Below are positions 59,906-64,000 of a stretch of 64,000 bases of DNA, one piece after another (the stretch's first letter is position 1; the number at the start of each line of letters is the position of its first letter). The notes under the pieces were generated by a model that did no database searches, was not told where the DNA came from, and worked only from the letters and a program-made list of their open reading frames with translations. The stretch comes from Orientallactaga sibirica (Eukaryota > Chordata > Mammalia > Rodentia > Dipodidae), in NCBI GenBank assembly GCA_036365145.1, contig JAEOAD010000024.1:14088501-14152500 (forward strand). Direction: 5' to 3'. The position numbers and the translations under genes are program-made.

Positions 59906-59988
59906 TAAATGAAAGAAAACATAAACAAAACCAACCCATGGCTTAAAAAAAATTAAAAAACACAAAAAATGGATTAAAAAAAGAGCTA

Positions 59989-60221
59989 GGCCTGGAGGGA
60001 TGGCTTAGCAGTTAAGGCATTTGTCTGCAAAGCCAAAGGACCCAGGTTCAATTCCCCAGGACCCATGTTAGCCAGATGCACAGTGGGGCACACATGTCTG
60101 GAGTTCGTTTGCAGTGGCTGGAGGGCCTGGCGTGCCTATTCTCTTTCTCACTCTCTCTCTCTCTCTCTCTCTGTTAAATAAATAAATAAATATAAAAACT
60201 ATATATTAAAAAAATAAAAAT
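59989..60221 (+). mobile_element. DIP SINE with TSD
   Basis: GGCCTGGAGGGATGGCTTAGCAG head; B-box region GGTTCAATTCCCC. TSD AAAAAAGAGCTA (59977-59988) versus AAAAAAGAGTTA (60222-60233). Confidence 0.94.
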
Positions 60222-60536
60222 AAAAAAGAGTTAATGCCACTGGTTTAGGCTTTCCCTTTGTTATCTAAAAGAGTAGAATAAAACTTTATAGGTTCTGCCG
60301 AAGCGGAGGAGGTTCATGGATAGCATGGATTGGGTAAGTGTTCACCCCAAACGCTCATGTGTTTGTCCAGCTGTGGCACTGACTAAGGGGTGACTGGATC
60401 ACGAGGGAGCAAATCTCATCAAAGGATCAATCCATTGGTGAGTTCATAGCTGAATGGGCTATTAGGAGGAAGGACCTCTTTGGAGGAAATTGATCACTGG
60501 GGCATGCTTTTCAAGGGTCTGTCATGTCCATTGACT

Positions 60537-60790
60537 TAAAAAAATTATTATCTTTTAAAAAATATATATTCATTTAAGAAAGAAAGAGGCAGAAAGAGAG
60601 AGAGAGATGGCAAAAGAGAGAGAGAGATGGCGAAAGAAAGAGAGAGAGAATGGGCACACGAGGGCCTCTAGCCACTGCAGACAAACTCCAGACGTATGTG
60701 TATCTGGCTTACATGGGTCCTGGGGAATCTAACTTGGGTCCAGTGGCTTTGTAGGAAAGCGCCTTAACTCCTAAGCCATCTCTCCAGCCC
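60537..60790 (-). mobile_element. DIP SINE in the MaLR LTR
   Basis: Contains a local GAGAGAGATGGC(A/G)AAAGA duplication in the GA tract. Flanked by TCCATTGACT (60527-60536) and TCCACTGACT (60791-60800). Confidence 0.94.
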
Positions 60791-60796
60791 TCCACT

Positions 60797-60800
<4 letters not shown>

Positions 60801-60839
<39 letters not shown>

Positions 60840-60962
60840 TTTTTCAGGTAGGGTCTTGCTCTGGAATTCACTCTGTAGTCTCAGGGTGGCCTCAAACTCA
60901 CAGCATTTCTCCTATCTCTGCCTCCTAAATGCTGGGATTAGTGTGTGACACCATGCCTGGCT
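60801..60962 (-). mobile_element. B1 SINE at the same target
   Basis: 29-base T run (60801-60829) and a GT patch as tail, with a deletion of the CTAGCCCAGGCTGACC segment. TCCACTGACT occurs again at 60963-60972. Confidence 0.93.
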
Positions 60963-60972
60963 TCCACTGACT

Positions 60973-61131
60973 TTTTTGTTTTTGGTATTTTTGAGGTAGG
61001 GCCTCACTCTAGCCCAGGCTGACCTGCAACTCACTCTGTATTTTCAGGCTGGCCTTGAACTCATGGCTATACTCCTGCCTCTGTCTGCTTCCTGAGCACT
61101 GGGATTAAATGCATGCACCACTATGCCTGGC
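60973..61131 (-). mobile_element. Second B1 SINE at the same target
   Basis: TTTTTGAGGTAGGGCCTCACTCTAGCCC to GCACCACTATGCCTGGC. No fourth copy of the target decamer was found after it. Confidence 0.93.
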
Positions 61132-61330
61132 TCTGTGTGCTTTCTGGCTGACATGACAAGAACAGTTGTAGTCTACTGTGCCCTCTGTGCTAGAATGATG
61201 ATTTCTATCCCAAGTTCAGAAGCAATTCTGGCCCTAAACCTTGAGAACCATGAGCCAAAATAACCACCCCCTCCTTCCTTAAGCTGTTCACTGCAGGCTT
61301 TTGTTTAGAGGGGAAAAGCTGACTCACACA

Positions 61331-61400
61331 CTGGGGGTTGAACACAGGTCCTTGTTCATGCTAAGCATACCTGCAACATCTAAGCCACACCTGTAGTCCC
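61331..61400 (-). mobile_element. ID-like SINE
   Basis: CTGGGGGTTGAACACAGGTCCTTGTTCATGCTAAGC to CTAAGCCACACCTGTAGTCC. Confidence 0.7.
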
Positions 61401-61409
61401 TCTGTTTTT

Positions 61410-61591
61410 GTTTTTTTTTTTTTTTTTTTTTGTTTGTTTGTTTTTTTTGTTTTTCAAGGTAGGGTCTCACTCTAGCCTAGACTGACCTGGAATTCACTCT
61501 ATATTCTCAGGGAGGCCTCGAACTCAGCGCGATCCTCCTACCTCTGCTTCCCGAAGTGCTGAGATAAAAGGTATGTGCCACCATGCCTGGC
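61410..61591 (-). mobile_element. B1 SINE
   Basis: T-rich tail with GTTT units, TCAAGGTAGGGTCTCACTCTAGCC to GCCACCATGCCTGGC. Confidence 0.94.
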
Positions 61592-61598
61592 TCCTCTT

Positions 61599-61705
61599 TT
61601 TTAAAAAAATATTTTATTTATTTATTTTTATTTTTAAAAAATTGTTTATTTTTATTTATTTATTTGAGAACAATAGACAGAGAGAGAAAGAGAGAGAGAA
61701 AGAGG

Positions 61706-61737
<32 letters not shown>

Positions 61738-61888
61738 ATGGGCACATCAGGGCCTCCAGCTACTGCAAATGAACTCCAGATGCATGCACCACCTTGTGCA
61801 TCTGGCTTACGTAGGTCCTGGGGAGTTGAACCCGGAACTTAGGCTTCACAGGGAAACACCTTAACCTCTAAGCCATTTCCCTAGCCCA
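61599..61888 (-). mobile_element. DIP SINE with long tail and GA tract
   Basis: About 75 bases of T/A-rich tail, then a GA-rich tract to 61737, then GGCACATCAGGGCCTCCAGC to GCCATTTCCCTAGCCC. Confidence 0.94.
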
Positions 61889-62640
61889 TCCCTCTTTTTT
61901 TATTTGCATGGAATTTTCTATTAATTCAACCATATTTAAAGACAAGACATTCCTATTTTTCTCTTTGTTTTCCAGGAAATATGTATAATTTATTCAGGTG
62001 TTATAATATGAACTTATTGACCCCAGGGCCATATTAAGCAAGTCCATTACCAATCAGTCATATAAAATCATATTCCTCTTCATGTGGAGAACGTAAGTCT
62101 CTTTCCTGTTCATCCTCACTGTCGTGTCCTCTCAGAAGAACGTGCAACTCTAAGAAAAAGGTTGCCAGTTAAGCAGCAATCACTGCGGTTTTCCATGAAG
62201 GGAGGGAACTGTGCTGTTCTTGGGTTTGCCCGCTGATCCTTTCACAGGTCCCTTAGCTAGTGCTACAAGACAGAGCGTCCATGTGCGACTTAGGAAGCGC
62301 CAACAAAACGAACCTTTCTTGAGTAGTTTGAGCTAGATGACCAATACTGACGAGATACCCTACTGCTGGATGTGGTGTGCTTTGAGGAGTGTTGCAGCAA
62401 ATGGGTAAAGGAGGCTGACAAATGCACGGCGGTTTCCTCCCTCCAAGGTTGAGCTCTGTTTCTGTACCATATGTTTCTATGTGTGGACTTGGAAGAGCCT
62501 CCATTCGTTCTCTCCATCCCCGCCACTGACAAAGAGAGACACCTGTAATGACTCGATCAGTCACTGAGTCCTTAATAAACTGCGGACCATACAAGTGAAT
62601 GCTCCATTTGCCCTCAGTTTTTCAACACTACTGTACACAT

Positions 62641-62645
<5 letters not shown>
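61889..62645. other. Single-copy sequence, no feature recognised
   Basis: A 113-codon minus frame (62253-62594) is the longest; no domain recognised. Confidence 0.4.

Positions 62646-62681
<36 letters not shown>
62646..62681. repeat. (CA)n microsatellite
   Basis: About 18 perfect CA units. Confidence 0.97.
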
Positions 62682-62683
<2 letters not shown>

Positions 62684-62974
62684 AGTGCCAGTGTGGGGTT
62701 TATTCCTTTGTTAGCCTGACTGTCTATCGTTGCATTCTAGACTCTGTGTGATTTGAATTGATAATGAGTTGCAGGCTTAAAATTGCATGCTATGGAATGA
62801 CTCACGAGGCATGGGCCCATTTCTATCATCCAAGTAGACTTCTTTTAGTGAGAGGACCAAGGAGCTTTGAGGATATGGATTTGTCGTTCTAAGCTGTAGG
62901 AGAAAAATCTTCCCCTCCGTGGGCTCTGAGTTGAATTGCACATGGTGCTGGCTGTAGTTCTTTCTAGTAAACCT
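62682..62974. other. Single-copy sequence, no feature recognised
   Basis: No repeat or gene signal recognised. Confidence 0.4.
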
Positions 62975-63127
62975 AACCTTCCCTTCCCTTCCCTTCCCTT
63001 CCCTTCCCTTCCCTTCCCTTCCCTTCCCTTCCCTTCCCTTCCCTTCCCTTCCCTTCCCTTCCCTTGCCTTGCCTTGCCTTGCCTTGCCTTGCCTCTCTCT
63101 CTCTCTTTCTTTCTTCTTTCTTTCTTT

Positions 63128-63184
<57 letters not shown>

Positions 63185-63190
63185 TTTCTG
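62975..63190. repeat. Multi-motif pyrimidine tract
   Basis: About 17 units of (CCCTT)n, then six of (GCCTT)n (about 63065-63093), a short (CT)n, then about 18 units of (CTTT)n. Over 215 bases with almost no purines on the plus strand. It explains the repetitive 151- and 105-codon frames across it. Confidence 0.97.
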
Positions 63191-63454
63191 TTTTCTAGAT
63201 GGTGTTGGTTGGATATAGCTGCTATTTATCATTTAAATAATCTTAGACTATAAGCTGTAATGACTTCCCAGGAGGGGCCCATCCAAAGTAGGATTTCTAC
63301 ATATGGAATTTATCCAGAAGTTTTGGAGAGAAATTAAACTTGGGCGTGATCTTTCAAGTTTTAAGTGTGTTCTAAAGAGTGAATTTCTTGGCAGTCTTAC
63401 TTCTCACACTTTCCCCCGGGTTCCTCTCACAGTACTATTAACAATTGTTTTCTC

Positions 63455-63719
63455 TCTCTGTGTACACGTGTGTATTTGGGAGCATATATGTATATTTGTG
63501 TGTGTGTGTGTGTATGTTTGTTTGTATGTATGTGTGGAGGCCAGAGGGAAGCCTTAGCTGTCATTCCTTAGGTACCATTCACCTTTATTGGGACAGGGTC
63601 TCTCATTGGCCTGGAACTTGCCAGTTAGTCTAGACTTGCTGGTCATTGAGCCCCAGGGATCCACTTACCTCCACCTCCTTGGCACTGGGATTACAAGCAT
63701 GTGCCACCACACCTGGGGT
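63455..63719 (-). mobile_element. B4-like composite repeat lacking its tRNA head
   Basis: GT-rich part (63475-63540), GAGGCCAGAGGGAAGCC, GGGACAGGGTCTCTCATTGGCCTGGAACTTGCC and TTACAAGCATGTGCCACCACACC. The sequence then passes into (TA)n. Confidence 0.75.
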
Positions 63720-63724
63720 ATTTA

Positions 63725-63761
63725 ATATATATATTAAATTAATAAATATATATATATATAT
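63725..63761. repeat. (TA)n microsatellite
   Basis: Interrupted TA units leading into the tail of the next B1. Confidence 0.9.
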
Positions 63762-63903
63762 TTTTCTAAGGTAGGGTCTCTCTGTAGCCCAGGCTGACCT
63801 GGAATTCACTATGTAGTCTCAGGGTGGTCTCAAACTCATGGCGATCCTCCTACCTCTGCCTCTCGAGTGCTGGGATTAAAGGTGTGCACCATCACACCAG
63901 GCT
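63762..63903 (-). mobile_element. B1 SINE
   Basis: CTAAGGTAGGGTCTCTCTGTAGCCC to GCACCATCACACCAGGC. Confidence 0.95.
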
Positions 63904-63921
63904 AAAAATATTTTTATTTAT

Positions 63922-63954
<33 letters not shown>

Positions 63955-64000
63955 GGTGTGCCAGGGCTTCCAGATGCTGCAAAAAAACTCCAGATGCATG
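63904..64000 (-). mobile_element. DIP SINE, cut by the window end
   Basis: Tail, (GA)n and CGGGTGTGCCAGGGCTTCCAGATGCTGC to CTCCAGATGCATG. The head lies beyond the window. Confidence 0.92.

Larger units (their letters stand above)
60317..61330 (+). mobile_element. MaLR-type LTR, split by three SINEs
   Basis: TGGATAGCATGGATTGGGTAAGTGTTCACCCC, then CCATTGGTGAGTTCATAGCTGAATGGGC and GGAGGAAATTGATCACTGGGGCATGC up to 60536. It resumes at 61132 with TGTGCTTTCTGGCTGACATG, then GAGCCAAAATAACCACCCCCTCC and GAAAAGCTGACTCACACA. The native LTR is about 420 bp. Confidence 0.75.

Noticed and set aside
62777..63253. 151-codon minus and 105-codon plus frames
   Set aside because: Low-complexity translations of the pyrimidine tract (KERKKERK / LPFPSLPFPS).

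Overview
The window looks like non-coding nuclear DNA from a rodent. It is a dense mosaic of retroposons, microsatellites and minisatellites, and I found no convincing protein-coding gene, exon chain, tRNA, rRNA or snRNA gene. Two SINE families dominate. One is a B1 (7SL-derived) family. The other is an abundant tRNA-derived family with a head like GGCTGGAGAGATGGCTTAG, a 'GCCAGATGCACAAGG' middle, a CT-rich 3' part and an (AAAT)n tail. The head resembles B2 but the body does not. That combination fits the DIP elements (B2 superfamily) of jerboas and other Dipodidae, so I suggest a Jaculus-like genome. This rests on family recognition from memory, not on a database search. 'DIP' below means this family. 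'B4-like' means the older composite repeat with a tRNA/ID-like head, a B1-like middle and a CA/GT-rich end.

Layout. 0.4-2.4 kb: a complete MaLR-type LTR element inserted in a B1. 2.4-13.5 kb: SINEs, L2 and MIR relics, tetranucleotide repeats and an old MLT1-like LTR. 13.5-22.4 kb: mostly single-copy DNA with MIR and L2 pieces. 22.5-28 kb: SINEs around two repeat-poor blocks (23.35-24.88 and 26.35-27.92 kb). 28-34.2 kb: a pile-up of nested SINEs, a solo LTR and B4-like repeats. 34.7-41 kb: the structurally oddest stretch, with an inverted repeat, a DIP split by a 647-bp insert, a tandem duplication and stacked SINEs. 41-50.5 kb: single-copy blocks, a solo LTR and two coding-multiple minisatellites (21-bp and about 42-bp units). 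50.5-64 kb: SINEs, a MaLR LTR invaded three times at one site, and a long pyrimidine tract near 63 kb.

Nothing here works together as a genetic system. The history that can be read is sequential L1-driven retroposition. Many SINEs have recognisable target-site duplications (TSDs), repeated re-use of the same target sites, and microsatellites that grew out of SINE tails. By my approximate count, young DIP and B1 copies on the minus strand outnumber plus-strand ones about two to one. The best leads for something undescribed are the 647-bp retroposed-looking insert (36518-37164), the inverted repeat at 35301-35881, the two minisatellites, the inverted B1 at 31557-31650, and one unexplained 212-codon minus-strand open frame (23479-24117). 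Boundaries are by eye: where a TSD is stated they should be good to a few bases, otherwise to roughly 10-20 bases.
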